A stretch of DNA of 64,000 nucleotides from Henricia sp. BOLD:AAB3569 (GCA_037783545.1 JBBELK010000316.1:62001-126000), one strand, 5' to 3'; counted from the stretch's first letter, positions 46,601-58,098 are shown. Numbers and translations are program-made. The notes: generated from the sequence alone by a model not told the origin.

Positions 46601-49097
46601 ATATACAAGCGCCACCCTTAGTGTGCCAATGTTACTGGATCTACACTGCAACCAGTGAACTGTTTCACTGTGCTTTACCAATAGTGTTTGCAGATTACCA
46701 GCGAATGTTTAGACCCAGCAGCTACGCTGGTAATTGGAGTTACACATTAGAAATATATTTTCGTTTTTTTATTAAAAAAAAAGATATATCGGCCAGTTTG
46801 AACCACTTAGTATCTTCCGCCGTTTTCCGCCGGTCAAATGGTTGATTATGTTCCGGGACATGGTATAGGTTTTAATGATATGCCCAATCAGTCAATACGA
46901 TCCGTTTAAACCGGTGTGAAGTTGGTTACTTATTCGACGTTCGACGTTCAATATTCAATAAGGAGCTGTTACTTATTTGACATACAAATGCACAGAAAAT
47001 TTATTTTAAAGGGTCAAATGCCCCACCCTGGGGCATGAAAAACGTGACCAAACCCCCACCTGGGGATAGGGCAGCTCGGGGGATGGGGGTGGGGACACCA
47101 GCATAAGTAACGGCTCCTTATTGAATATTGAACGTCGAACGTCGAATAAGTAACCAACTTCACACCGGTTCCGTTTAAACTCATTTTACAGGCTTGGAAT
47201 TTGTTTGGCTAGTTGATTTTTACCTGCGTCAATGCGTTAGAAAGCACGTTTTTAATTACGCAGCGCTTATAATTTGTCACGGTAAATTGGTTATATATGT
47301 TGCTCTTATATATCTCGTAACAGACCAGCACATGTCAAGTGCCAGAGAACAGCTCAGGAGATTGTTTTCGGTATAACCTCAATTTCGCGACAACTTCTGC
47401 TGGTATTTGTATTTCATTACACACTTATTTAGCATGTGAAAAGATGACCTTTCTCAGCGTAACCTGCGATTACAATTAGTGACCTTGTTTGCAATGGTAT
47501 TGTGATTTTGAAACATCGAGAACGCACGGCATGCAATGAGTGCAGAACACATTGGATACACTCTGGGCAGCCTCGTTCCAGACACTGAGCCAGTGTATTA
47601 GGCTACATCGCGGTCTTTTCATTTTGCAAATTTTACAACATTTTCGATGCCAATTTGGAATACCTCAATTAACGCGGTAGAACGCTTCGATGGGGCCTCC
47701 TGGGTTTATTTATTTATTTATTCCATTTATTTACCCAGGGTGTGCCCAAATAGTTAACTAGAACTGGTTACCATTGGGCCCTGCAGACACTCATAAAAAC
47801 AAAAAATAATGTATTTAAATTAAGTAACTTCACAATCGTATATTAGCAAGCACAAACTGGAACAAGATACAACTACAATATCAAAATTCACTAAACATCA
47901 ACACACCACAAAAAGGTGGGGGAAAAATGCAATAACACAACAAGAAATAATATACACGCATGTGCAGCATGTGGCACTGAAATTTACGCTAATTACGGAA
48001 AGGGCTAAAATAAACACGCAAAACCTTTTTTTTTTGGAAAATTGAAAAATTCCCGGATCCTAAACAAAAATAATATGGCAACCAAGTCACATGACTACGT
48101 AAATTAGCGTTATCCCTTCATGTGAATATTATGTATACATTTATTGACGAAGTGCCGATTTGAATAAGCTCAGAGAAGACATGGTTCTAAGGTGTGCACT
48201 AAGGTTCATGTTCCAAATTTCGGCACCAGTTACAGCAAAACTCGAGGAGTAAGACTCCTTTCGTGCTAAGGGACGTTTCAGATTACCAGCAAATGTTTAA
48301 ACCATGTTACCCGGAAGACTGACATCACACTCTAGTATTACACAATGGGTATAATATACTCTGAACACCAATCGGACCATGCGAGTTCTGGCCGTGTAAA
48401 CGGACACGACGTACTGTGCCCACAAAAAGTTCGAAAAACGACAGTAGCCTACTTTTTTAGCTAAGAGAAAGTATAGATTTTCAACCAGATTCCACCTAAC
48501 AATGGTTATATTATAATACACATCGCTAAATTGAAGTATTGCTATAAACATGTAGGTCTGTCCACAGTAATGTAACATGCAAGATCTTAGGTTCCAGTTC
48601 AGTTCAAATGTCTTAATTTTATCTTTAAATTATCAAGCTAAACTGAGCAAATAACTTTTTCACCAAGGAGTAAGAAAAATAGTCCTACAACATACATTTT
48701 TGAAAACCCCTATTACGCATGTAACAAAGACGGACAAAAAATGTCACAAAATTGTCTGTCCACGTTACATACGTATTAAATAGGAAAATTTGTACACGTG
48801 TAGCTTTTTAAAAAATGTATGTTGTGGCAGCAATTCCTTACCTTTTTGGGAACAAAACAAGGACATTTCTTTAATTCTGAGATATTAAACTAAAGACATA
48901 TGAAAGGAATTATTGACTTATTTTCCAAATGTACCCCATTACTGTGGAAAGACCCACATACACTACATACGGGAAAAGGATCAACAGTACTTACTTCCGG
49001 GGCGAGGTAATTCGCGCTGAGCTGATGCGAGGAACACGAGCTCCAAAACCAGTCCGAAAACTAAGAAGATATGAACTGGAAGTAATGAAACCGCCAT
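40606..49097 (-). CDS. SRCR/somatomedin-B domain GPCR (secretin/Methuselah-like 7TM), 5 exons, 1113 aa
   Basis: Exons (minus, 5' to 3'): 48995-49097 (signal peptide, MAVSLLPVHIFLVFGLVLEL...), 45638-46018 (SRCR domain 1, residues about 35-161), 44282-44617 (SRCR domain 2, 162-273), 41504-43749 (somatomedin-B-like and long ectodomain, TM1-5), 40606-40881 (TM6-7 and tail). Introns are GT-AG, phases close, 3342 nt in all. The SMB-like module near residues 285-330 has the CQC and CCYDY cysteine pattern. TM1 starts near residue 813; the helices follow the family B order, with the FTWMAML motif in TM3 and GVTWISG in TM6. The ectodomain is cysteine rich and has repeated CxxCNG motifs (YCAICNG, HCAMCNG). 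No canonical GPS autoproteolysis site is visible before TM1, so it resembles Methuselah-like/SMB GPCRs of invertebrates more than true adhesion GPCRs. It is likely a cell-surface receptor with protein or glycan ligands; ligand unknown. Confidence 0.9.
40967..41395 (-). repeat. Tandem array of tRNA-like 77 bp units
   Basis: Six units, each beginning (minus strand) TAGCTCAGCTGGTAGAGCA, a strong match to the tRNA A box and D arm, spaced 76-79 bp. The B-box region (GGTCTTGGGGAAAACC) has lost the GGTTCRANNCC consensus. It occupies most of the 622 bp intron 4 of the SRCR/SMB GPCR and has the same sense as the gene. Confidence 0.75.
44680..45045. mobile_element. MITE-like repeat rich in TTGGCCAACA/CCAACA motifs
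   Basis: Repeated CAACATTTTGTTGG-type half-sites in both orientations, in intron 2 of the SRCR/SMB GPCR. Borders are approximate. Confidence 0.4.
45328..45572. mobile_element. Palindromic MITE (GACGCGCGTC family)
   Basis: GGTGGATTTACACGG...GACGCGCGTCGCTTTG at the left is inverted at the right as CAAAGCGACGCGCGTTGC...AATGTGAATTCACCTC. It ends 66 nt from the donor of exon 2 of the SRCR/SMB GPCR. Confidence 0.6.
46320..46603. mobile_element. Inverted-repeat element with nested MITE
   Basis: AGACCGTATCGAATAGCCGCCATTTCGT at the left is inverted at the right (ACGAAATGGCGGCTATTCG). The interior is split by the MITE at 46416-46554. Partial single-arm copies are at 6905-6960 and 23378-23470. Confidence 0.65.
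46416..46554. mobile_element. Fold-back MITE (TAAAGGCACAGG family), copy 2, nested
   Basis: Full-length copy of the 14590-14738 family, inserted inside another inverted-repeat element (46320-46603) within intron 1 of the SRCR/SMB GPCR. Confidence 0.75.
46911..47169. mobile_element. MULE-type MITE with 10 bp target duplication
   Basis: Inverted ends CCGGTGTGAAGTTGGTTACTTA of about 70 bp, flanked by TCCGTTTAAA at 46901-46910 and 47170-47179. The length of the duplication fits Mutator-like elements. In intron 1 of the SRCR/SMB GPCR. Confidence 0.75.
48680..48835. mobile_element. Fold-back element
   Basis: CAACATACATTTTTGAAAA is inverted as TTTTTTAAAAAATGTATGTTG; inner pairs of GTAAC and GACAGAC-type motifs. 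Just downstream of exon 1 of the SRCR/SMB GPCR in its first intron. Confidence 0.45.
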
Positions 49098-49218
49098 AAC
49101 GTGTACTTTCTTCCTTGTGTGATTTGTGACGATTTTGACTGGATTTTACGGTTGGTGAAGAAAAATAATGTCAACGTTCTAAAGCTTCGATCGTCCTACC
49201 ATGGAGGAAGGTCCATGG

Positions 49219-49225
49219 CCTTATA
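49219..49225 (-). promoter_or_regulatory. Possible TATA box of the SRCR/SMB GPCR
   Basis: Minus strand GTGTGTATAAGGCCATGG contains TATAAGG about 122 nt before the ATG at 49097. Spacing would allow a 5' UTR of about 90 nt. No other core element is evident. Confidence 0.25.
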
Positions 49226-49267
49226 CACACTTTGACAGAACAGACTTGCACTGTGTTTGTGTACACA

Positions 49268-49535
49268 ATTCCGGTCGACCAGTTATAGTCCTTGACATGG
49301 TTTTTTGTGTCAGTTAGGGGTCACTGTACATTGGTGGTAGACGTATGGTAAGCCAAAGTGTCAATATTTCAAAAGTTAAAATCGTTACCAAGAATTTTGT
49401 CTATTTTTGTTAGAGATCGATTACAGGATTTGAAAGGTGGTACAAACGGCGTTATCTCCATGTGTGATTGAGGATGTGTATGATAAAATCCAACCTGTGT
49501 ATAAGTCAGCTTAGTGCCTCATCTACGTTGCGAGA
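49268..49535. repeat. Long dispersed repeat, copy 1
   Basis: Over 90 percent alike by eye to 62885-63150 (CGGTCGACCAGTTATAGTCC, TTGGTGGTAGACGTATGG, GTGTGATTGAGGATGTGTATGAT). The 3' part recurs at 46050-46200, inverted at 59240-59400, and weakly at 4280-4440. It covers the region just upstream of the SRCR/SMB GPCR. Confidence 0.65.
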
Positions 49536-49831
49536 AAACAATGGACAATTTTGTGCAGTGTTTTAAGAATTTGTGGAATGGAAGCCAACATCCTATTTAG
49601 GCTGATTCTTTAGCTGTAGGCCTACTACACGAAAAATGGAGTCATGCTAGCTATTTTGTTCACGCGAGGGCTTCCTTGTAAAAAAAAGTGTTTGCGCACA
49701 CGCTTTTATTTGTCTTCAATTACCGTTTTCCTTTAATGGTGGAATGAAATTGTAGGACACTGTAAAACCTTGTTTACAAGCTTTAAGAATGAAGCAACCA
49801 AAAGAGGGCGCGCTCACTAACTTTAGATTAG

Positions 49832-49975
49832 AGTCCTTTATACAGAGAGTTGCGCCATGAGCGATCCAAAAAAATCTGGTCTGGCGCCATTTTGTTTCCA
49901 ACATTACACATATTACATTGTTTGGAAACAAAATGGCGTCATTCAAATCGCCAGTTGCCGTAACTCTCTATATAA
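49832..49975. mobile_element. Fold-back MITE
   Basis: CCTTTATACAGAGAGTT is inverted as AACTCTCTATATAAAGG, with an inner pair GGCGCCATTTTGTTTCCAA / TTGGAAACAAAATGGCG. Confidence 0.6.
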
Positions 49976-50604
49976 AGGGACTATAATTTACATCAGATTG
50001 CAAGTTCTCTGTTGGTTAACAGCGGGCTTTGAAGATTGCTTTGAAGACTAAAGGCACTGACAACTGCAAATAAGCAATGCTGCCCTCAATAGCTGCTGTT
50101 AACGTTTTCTAAGTTACGATGATTCTCGGAGCACCAAAATTCCAGGAACAAGCTAGTTGATGGAGAAATTCTCAGCGCCCCGGAGACAAATTTCTTAGTA
50201 GTGTGTTTAATAGTGACCGAGTAATGCGCGTCTTAATCTGCGCGGATTTCTGACGTCACTGAAAGTTATCAGTTTTATACAACGTCGTAACATTTTAATG
50301 TGTTGTTCCGGTCTGTATTTACCGTCGTTGTCCATCTATTTAATACATTGAGTGAGAGGAAAATTATATTTGACAGATTTGATTAGGCTTTTCTGAGAAA
50401 TTCGGATGAAAATTTTCTTTTACTCCAAAAAAAAGGAACGCACACCTACTGTCGTCTGAAATTGTATGTGTATTACACGTTACGTAACATGTATGGCAGA
50501 CCCAACAAGGTCACAAGCCTAGACAATTGGTGCAGATGAAATTTACAATGCTTCACATGAATGATGTGAAATTTCGCTGCTCCGTGGCGGCTAATTTACA
50601 CTTG

Positions 50605-50780
50605 GCTAGCTCGGTGGTCGAGTCAAGACGTCTGCCTTGTTTGCAGGAGGTCTTGGGTTCCAGTCCCACCCGAGCACGCTATGAAGTTTTTCATAGTGTC
50701 TCGGGACCGGAAAAGCACTGAGTTTACAGTGTTAATAATTACGTCGGGTAAGGGCAAAAACTAACCCTAATTAACATTAA
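50605..50780 (+). mobile_element. tRNA-derived SINE
   Basis: GGCTAGCTCGGTGGTCGAGT as A-box region and GGGTTCCAGTCCCACC as B box, 30-40 nt apart, followed by GCTATGAAGTTTTTCATAGTGTC and a body. Unpaired acceptor arm rules out a tRNA gene. Confidence 0.6.
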
Positions 50781-51141
50781 AGGTTATTGTATCATTTCCG
50801 CTGAACCAGAATTTACTTCATGAGTTGACCAAAACAAAACCTTACTCAAAGTGTTGATAGCAATATGCCAACAAATACCACTTTAATTTTTTTAGTCCAA
50901 AAAGCTACCTCCTTCGAGAAGTACCAACTGAAATAGACTTTAAAACATGTTTGCGCAGTGGCGGATCGGGGGGTGGGGGGTGGTTAAGGGGTTACAACCC
51001 TTTCCTTGAGCGGCGAACTAATGTTTAATGAAGAATTAAATAAAATATTGCATTAAAATTTCTCTCCTGAAACCTTGAAAAAGTCCCTCATTTCAGGAGA
51101 AATCACCTAAATTTCAAAGATTTCCGGACCAACCCCATGCA

Positions 51142-51174
51142 CCCCCCCCCCCCCCCCCCTCCCCCCCTCCCCCA
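51142..51174. repeat. Poly-C tract
   Basis: 18 Cs, then two shorter C runs. May be mis-sized in assembly. Confidence 0.85.
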
Positions 51175-51649
51175 GGGCGTGTTTTCGGCACACAGTATAG
51201 AGCTACAACCCCACCCTTATCGAAACAGCCAGACCCACCTCTGGCGCGAACACATTTTTTAACATCACTTATAATACAAAACCATGTATGGATTTTGAAG
51301 GTTTTCTAAAGCATTGATGCATCTATGTAGCTGAAATTTATGCAAGCTAGTTTACCAATATTCTTCTTTAGATATGCTGTGCCCTTATTTCAGAAATCCG
51401 TAAAAAGTGTCGGCTTGCAAAATGATACGTTCTGCCTTTAAAGGCTAATGACACGAACACGCCACTCGATGCATTATTGCTAAGTCGGCGATGGGCTTTT
51501 AACATGTGGAGATCCTCCCCAAATGATGGCGTTACGACGTTGCAATGCTTTCCATTACCGAGTAGACATGAGGAGGTTTGGGGTGCCTTAGATGCATGCA
51601 ACAGGCACTATTGCCGTTGGCTGCATAATATTAAACATTTATGCAGATA

Positions 51650-51877
51650 CAGTTGAAGTATAAATACATGTACACCACTACCATCATCACCCAAAATGGT
51701 AAACAGGACTACCCGAACCATTGTAGGGTGTGCAAGCTATGTTTTAAGTACTGCATGCACGTGAGGAATTCCACAAAATCAAGAATTTAGTAAAGACTGT
51801 TACAAACAAATGGTGTAAGTACACCAGTTTTAACACTTGGTTGCATACAGTTGTATTTATACTTCCAACTTCAACTG
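51650..51877. mobile_element. Tc1-type MITE, single-unit copy
   Basis: Same ends and interior as 39383-40182 but a single left unit; flanked by TA. It shows the ancestral size of about 230-250 bp. Confidence 0.75.
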
Positions 51878-52483
51878 TACATAAAGATACATATTGCTTA
51901 TAATTTTTTTTATATAGGGCCACATTTTCCAAAGGTGTATTCCAAATTTAATTTAAAGGTTTTATTATAATAATAATAACATATGTTACTCTTGAGCGTA
52001 AAACCAGTCATAATGTGTCATTTTTAAAGGAGATTCGGGGCTTTCTATAAAAGGCATTAAATAAGCTTTCCAAATCGATGTATAGATATTGGTGATACGA
52101 CAAAATATGGCTGAGAAATTGACAAAAGAATTCCGATTGTTTTGACGCAATTTGGGATGTTTCCGAAAATAAATGCCGTGGAATATGCTACACCTTCTCA
52201 AAAGCAATGTTTGGGATGTTTTCAAAGGGATTTAAAACAAATGGACGGTAGCTTTGTTTTGTATAATATTTGACATCATGATTTAAACATGTTATTCATT
52301 GTTTCAAAACAAAACATACAATCCGGTAATTCTACATAAACAGTGCATCATTCTGCATATTCATGTATCGTTGTTCATCCAATTAGATTTAATACCCCCA
52401 TCAATGGTTGTATCTTAAGAGCGGTTACTATATAGATGTTTGTTAACTCATCCGTGCTGTTGAAATACGTGCTGCTATTGTGT

Positions 52484-52981
52484 TAGTCTCGTACCCAGAC
52501 CTGTGGATGCTCGCACATCAGGTCTGGGGAATCACGATGCGAGCTCATCGCTGATAGGTTAAACGCCATTACCCATTCATGAGCCGTCGTTGATAGTACG
52601 TGCACTGCTATTGGTCAGTGTTTCAAATGCTATGCGGTACCTGTTGTGATTGAATTTGACCGAGATTGGGAGGGAATTCTTCGTGTTTGACGACGGACAA
52701 CGTCATCAAGAAGTGCCAGCTACTAAATATGAACCTGTAATGTAATGTAATGTGGGCGAAGAAGGTACGTGTCATGTTTCTTGTAAAGACCATTTGGGGT
52801 GTGTTAAGGTACTGATTTGTGTGCAGCCTTCTGAGCTTTACCCACGGTGTTTATGATAATTAACAAAAGCTTCGCAGGGGTCCCGCACCGAAATTCAGTG
52901 CGGGCCTTAACCAATCAGTGATGAGCTCGCATCGTGATTCCCCAGACGTGCGAGCATCCACAGCAGGTCGTGGTACGAGAC
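52484..52981. mobile_element. MULE-type MITE with 11 bp target duplication
   Basis: Ends GTCTCGTACCCAGACC...ATCACGATGCGAGCTCATC, inverted at the right with small differences, about 70 bp each. Flanked by TGCTATTGTGT at 52473-52483 and 52982-52992. Confidence 0.75.
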
Positions 52982-53384
52982 TGCTATTGTGTCCGAAATG
53001 GACTGACAGTTTTCAACATGATATTGAAGTTAATATCAGCCCGGACAATCCTGCGGGAGCAATGTTCCAGGCCAGCCAAATATTTGCTGCCCCGGGGATC
53101 CCGGGGCAGTCTCTCGAAACCCCGGCAAGAATTGGTTTGCCGGAATCATTCTGTCAAGACGTGTGCAAACACCGATTTGAGAACGAATTGGCCGACTTTA
53201 GGTTAGAGTACTAGACGCATTGTAGACAAGGCACTTTTATATATATACGATGGTTGCACTCGATAAGCTCTTTGCGTAACGCTCCTTACATAACGCTCCT
53301 CGGAATGTCTTCGCATATGCAACTTTGTATGCACCGGATTGGCCCATCACAATACGGTGATCTTCATAATTTAACGGAGCGCGT

Positions 53385-53635
53385 TCAGATTTTCCCAGAA
53401 TATGGATTTCGTTCTAACCTAGCAATCATATCAAATAGCTCCCCAAAATATTATCCATGGGAATTTCCAATTTGGATGCGGAAGCAAAAAGGTCCGTGTA
53501 ATCACTGCACTGCTTTATGGAACCAGATATAGTAGGTTACAAAACATAGGTGGTTTTGACGATATCCTTGAAAATACACGGATTGAGAGCTGAAATTTCA
53601 GAATGGTAATGAGAAAAATATGACAATGGTATATG
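53385..53635. repeat. Dispersed repeat (CGATATCCTTGAAAATACACGG family)
   Basis: Also at 7500-7690, 29545-29800 and, inverted, 63625-63960. Shared blocks: CACTGC(A)CTGCTTTATGGAA, GACGATATCCTTGAAAATA and GAAATTTCAGAATGGTAA. Confidence 0.6.
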
Positions 53636-54076
53636 GGTAATTCCCAAAATTAGGGGTCAAAAACTTTGGTGTCCCGGTTATGGACGACACCCTGTGCTTT
53701 AAAAATCGCCACTCATGATCGCAGATTCTCAGTAATAGACTGTTGCCTGTATGGGACAGCACCAATTTCTTGAATAATTTGTTCTCTGATTACTGACAAA
53801 TATTTGAAACAAAAGACCATAAAGGCTAATGATTTGTTCCATTATACTGAATAGGAATTTGGTGTCCCGGGTTACCTACGCCAATGAAAATTAGCTGTAG
53901 AATGAGTTTGCATTAACCTTGGAGCCTTATCCACACATAACCGTTAAATTTAAGTGGCATTCACAGAAATAAAAATAAATATTTTCTACTGGAAAACCAC
54001 TTTCAATCACTAAACACACTTGAAAATCTTTAAAACCATGACACAATTCGGACCCCTAATTTTGGGAATTACCCAT
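53635..54076. mobile_element. Inverted-repeat element (GGTAATTCCCAAAATTAGG ends)
   Basis: TGGGTAATTCCCAAAATTAGGGGTC is exactly inverted at 54049-54076. Interior carries GGTGTCCCGG motifs like those of 6985-7228. Confidence 0.75.
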
Positions 54077-54514
54077 ATCAAAATGTCAACACCCATAGAA
54101 AATGGGGTGTAAAAAAGGGCTTACAGGTCAAAGACTGACATTTGAAAAAAGGTCCTCCGTGCGTCAATTCTTGAGAATTGCGGCTTTTCTAAATGTCCGG
54201 AAATTGTGCCATAATAGTAGTGAAAATGGCAGTAAACGAGGTATTTGTGGAGATTTAAACTTCGGCTTTCAGACAGAATGAATCTTAAGAGCTTTTTGGC
54301 TGTTCCAACACGGTTGGGAACAGCCTTTGTTTTCGTTACGATTTTTTTTTTTTTTATTTTATTTTTTCTTTTCCTTCTTCCACTTTTTTCGCACGCTATT
54401 TCGGGCACTTGCACATTCATGATTGACTTCAAACTTCACATGGACATTGGTCACTATGTTAAGTTGTGCACAGTACTAATGACGTCATGATGACGTCATC
54501 ACGTGTCAGATTAA

Positions 54515-55740
54515 AGGGGCATGAAGTTTAATCAATTAAATATTCAAAAATCATTAAAAAATCAACCGTTTGACCTACGATCTTGATTCCTTCGGCATAT
54601 ACGATGACTAACAAAGGTCTTTGAGATGCGCACACCCCTTGACCTTTGACCTCGTTTCCTATTGGTCAAACAGATTTTGCCTTGCCATTTGAAAGTGGTG
54701 CAAGATATTTGGACAAAGTCACTTGTGTTACACTTCGACTAGGGTGGGGTATCTAAAAAATATGTTGGTGACCTTTGACCTTGCTCACTTCCGGTCGAAA
54801 CCGGAAGTGGCCCTTAGTTTGAAAGTGGTAGGAGGTATTGAGATGGGGTCAATGGTGTTATTACCAGAGGCCCTTAAGCTTTCCAAAAATATAAGTGATG
54901 ACGTCATCGTACGAAATAGCGCCCTCTAGCGACAAGATGATTACGTAATGAAATATTGGAAAATCAATAAAAAATCAACCGTTTGACCTACGATCTTGAT
55001 TCCTTCGGCATATACGATGACTAACAAAGGTCTTTGAGATGCGCACACCCCTTGACCTTTGACCTCGTTTCCTATTGGTCTAACAGATTTTGCCTTGCCA
55101 TTTGAAAGTGGTACAAGATATCTGCATGTGGTCAACTGTATTACACTTCGACCTAGGGTGGTGTATTCAAAAAATATGGCCGTGACCTTTGACCTTGCTC
55201 ACTTCCGGTCGAAACCGGAAGTGGCCCTTAGTTTGAAAGTGGTAGGAGGTATTGAGATGGGGTCAATGGTGTTATTATCAGAGGCCCTTAAGCTTTCCAA
55301 AAATATAAGTGATGACGTCATCGTACGAAATAGCGCCCTCTAGCGACAAGATGATTACGTAATTAAATATTCAAAAATCAATATAAAATCTACCGTTTGA
55401 CCTACGAATTTGATTCCTTCTGCATATACGATCATTAACAAATGTCTTTAAGATGCGCACATGGCTTGACCTTTGACCTCGTTTCCTATTGGTCAAACAG
55501 ATTTTGCCTTGCCATTTGAAAGGGGTACAATATACCACGATGGGGTCAACTGTGTTACACTTCGACTAGGGTGGGGTATCCAAACATATAGCAACACCTT
55601 TGACTTTCCCTACATGTCAGATTAAAGGGGCATGTAATAATATTCAATATTTAAAAATAGATAAAAACTTAACCGTTTGACCTACGATCGTGATTTATTC
55701 ATATACGATCACTAACAAAGGTCATCCCGAACACCATATA
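54515..55740. repeat. 413 bp tandem repeat carrying DR1, ETS and CRE motifs
   Basis: Two full and one to two partial units; unit starts near 54538, 54951 and 55364. Each unit holds two copies of TGACCTTTGACCT, a palindrome CACTTCCGG-N6-CCGGAAGTG and a TGACGTCA. Units 1 and 2 are almost identical; the third is diverged and shortened. Confidence 0.85.
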
Positions 55741-56035
55741 TGTTTATAAAAAGGAGGGGAACAGCCATGTGTTCGTTTTCAACGAACACATTTCTAGTTG
55801 CAATTGCAATGGAACAAAATTACCACTCGTAGGGAAATGGCCGAGGTTAAAGAGCTATTAATGAAAAACGGAGGAGACAGAAGGAGACAGTTATCCGTTT
55901 CGTGGTGGGGTAAATGGTTTTTGGAACGACTCTGTTTCAATAATCAATATGCACAAAATAAATTGTCCATCTGCCGAGAAGGCACTGAAAATTCCCTTTG
56001 CGCGAAAGGAGTCTTAGGCCTATACGCCTCGAGTT

Positions 56036-56245
56036 TTGCTGCAACCATATTTAGCCAGAATTTTAAAATTCATTTATTTTACTCGACAAGTTTCTAAATT
56101 TCATTTTCCATTTCGTACAACTCTGGCTCAAAATATAGTTAAATATATGGGACTTAAGCTCTGGAACTCGCTCTCCAACCAACTTCAAGCTTCGTCTAAT
56201 CTGTTCACTTTCAAGCGATTATTTAAATGTATATTATGTAGTTAA
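56036..56245 (+). mobile_element. 3' remnant of a non-LTR retrotransposon
   Basis: The stretch NIVKYMGLKLWNSLSNQLQ...LFTFKRLFKCILC matches the C-terminal end of CR1/L2-type ORF2 proteins (GPKLWNSLP...FKR). No reverse transcriptase core is left. Confidence 0.5.
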
Positions 56246-56699
56246 CTTAGTATATACCTTACTTATTTTGATTTGCTGACCTGATTGATCTGTATTGTTT
56301 GTCCTATTGTCTTGTAGTTTAATATGCATCTGTGGTAATGTATTCAGCACGCTCCTTGAGCCCTACCTCATGTTATCCTAACTTATTATTCGATACTGGT
56401 ATCCAATGTTACATGTACCTTTTGGTTTGGGTTCAATGAGCGTACCTGTTTGGGGCTCACGCCTACAAACTGTGCTTCTTAGTGAGCTCCTCTGCAGTAT
56501 CCCTAAACTGTTTATTTTTATAGTACCTCCAGACTAGATTGAAATATTATTGTATAAAATTGTATACAATTATTTTCTGCGTGCATATTATGAAAGATTT
56601 GATATTGTATTAATAAACCTTAAAATAAACCTTGAAACTAGTGCAGCAATTTGGTACAACCTTAGTGCACACCTTAGAACTATGTCTTCTCTGAGCTTC

Positions 56700-56790
56700 T
56701 CTGAACTTGCTCAGTTGGTAGAGCAGTTGGCCATGTATGCCAAGGACCTGGGTTCGAATCCCAGTCGGGGCACTGCAATTTTCTCGCGTT
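56700..56790 (+). mobile_element. tRNA-like sequence (pseudo-tRNA or SINE head)
   Basis: CTCAGTTGGTAGAGCAGTTGGCC, a five-pair anticodon stem TTGGC/GCCAA, and GGGTTCGAATCCCAGTCGGGGCA. The 5' side (TCTCTGAACTTG) does not pair with the 3' acceptor TCGGGGCA, and U33 is replaced by A, so it is not a working tRNA gene. Confidence 0.6.
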
Positions 56791-56819
56791 TCTAAATTCA
56801 TCTCCAAAGATATTTTCTA

Positions 56820-58098
56820 TCAAATACTTCTTTAAGATTTAGGAACATTGCTAATCCAGTATACGGGCTTGAAAGCAAAATATTATATAATTTCATATCA
56901 ATGGAGTAATTTTGGTTTTTGATTTTTGAACATTTCAAACAACCACGGCATGCCTATATATACGGCGATGTTGCGTGCTGTCTGCCGCGTTAGACCCATC
57001 ACTGTCCCCCAGGAATAATCTTACGTGGATCAAACATCCGTTCGGTCTTCGGTCAATAATGCTCTCTCAATTTTATTTAAAAATAATATAAAAAAACGAA
57101 AACAAAATCGCACCCGTGGCATTGACCTACAATCAGATAACGTATATAAGTCTTATTCCTGTCTTAAAACAATAAGCACAAGACACTAATAACACGGAAA
57201 CTAGTGGGATGTCTTTTTTTTTCGATGACGCCAGAACGCCACTCATCCCCTAAGCCCCGTCTCCCCGCTCCCGCCTCCGGGGCATTAGTGATAAAATCAA
57301 CGATTAAATTTTGTTCATGAGGACAAAAATTAGGGCGGACGTGCGAGAAATCACGACACATTCCGCGCGTCAACCACGCGAGTTTTATGAATGTGGGGTG
57401 TATGTTGCCCTTTGTGACGTATTAGTACACAAACGAAAAAAGAAGGGTAAAGGGAGTTCGTACATGGACGTGTGTTTGGGTTGGTCGACGTTGACATGAT
57501 GATGTCATAGCGACGTCAGCTTTGTTTACATGCCTGCGTTTATGTGTATCGATCAAGACGATTCTTATATCATGTGAAATATAAATATATTCAGCTTTAT
57601 TTCAACATGTGATCTGGCAGTGTACAAAAACAGTAGAATTTTCCCATTCGATTTAATGCGCTGATCCCCTGGAAAATTGTCGCAAATTTCTGTTGATCTC
57701 CATAGGCCTATAGAAAAACAATTTTTAAGCATTTGCACCCATTTTTTTAAATCAAAAAAGAAAAACCTGTTTCCCCGGTTGCGACGAAATGAGAAAATTT
57801 ATCCAACCGTAAGAGGGCGATCTACACATTTAAATGGTGAGCGATCTGGGTAGGTACACATCATTATTTTTTAGTAACAGAGGAAAATGTAGGTAGAGTG
57901 CCCGTTTTAGCCGTGATTTCCCCGTGTAAAACTTCAAGTCGTGCACGCTCCGTGAGCAAAAGTCCGCAACTTGTTTCCTTCATATATGGTGGGGTGAGCT
58001 TAAATTATGAATTAAACAGAGATATTATACGCACAAGTTCACTAGTAATGTTTGTGATCCGATCCCATGAGCTTTTGCGAATGCGTACATGGCTTATA
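56820..58098. other. Intergenic, nothing recognised
   Basis: No convincing exon or repeat. Patches of AT-rich and CpG-containing sequence alternate. Confidence 0.4.

Noticed and set aside
54121-54490. Lys-rich or Phe-rich small proteins on both strands
   Set aside because: Poly-T tract and repeat sequence give open frames by composition.
56700-56790. tRNA gene
   Set aside because: The acceptor stem does not pair and the nucleotide before the anticodon is A instead of T; better explained as a pseudo-tRNA or SINE head.
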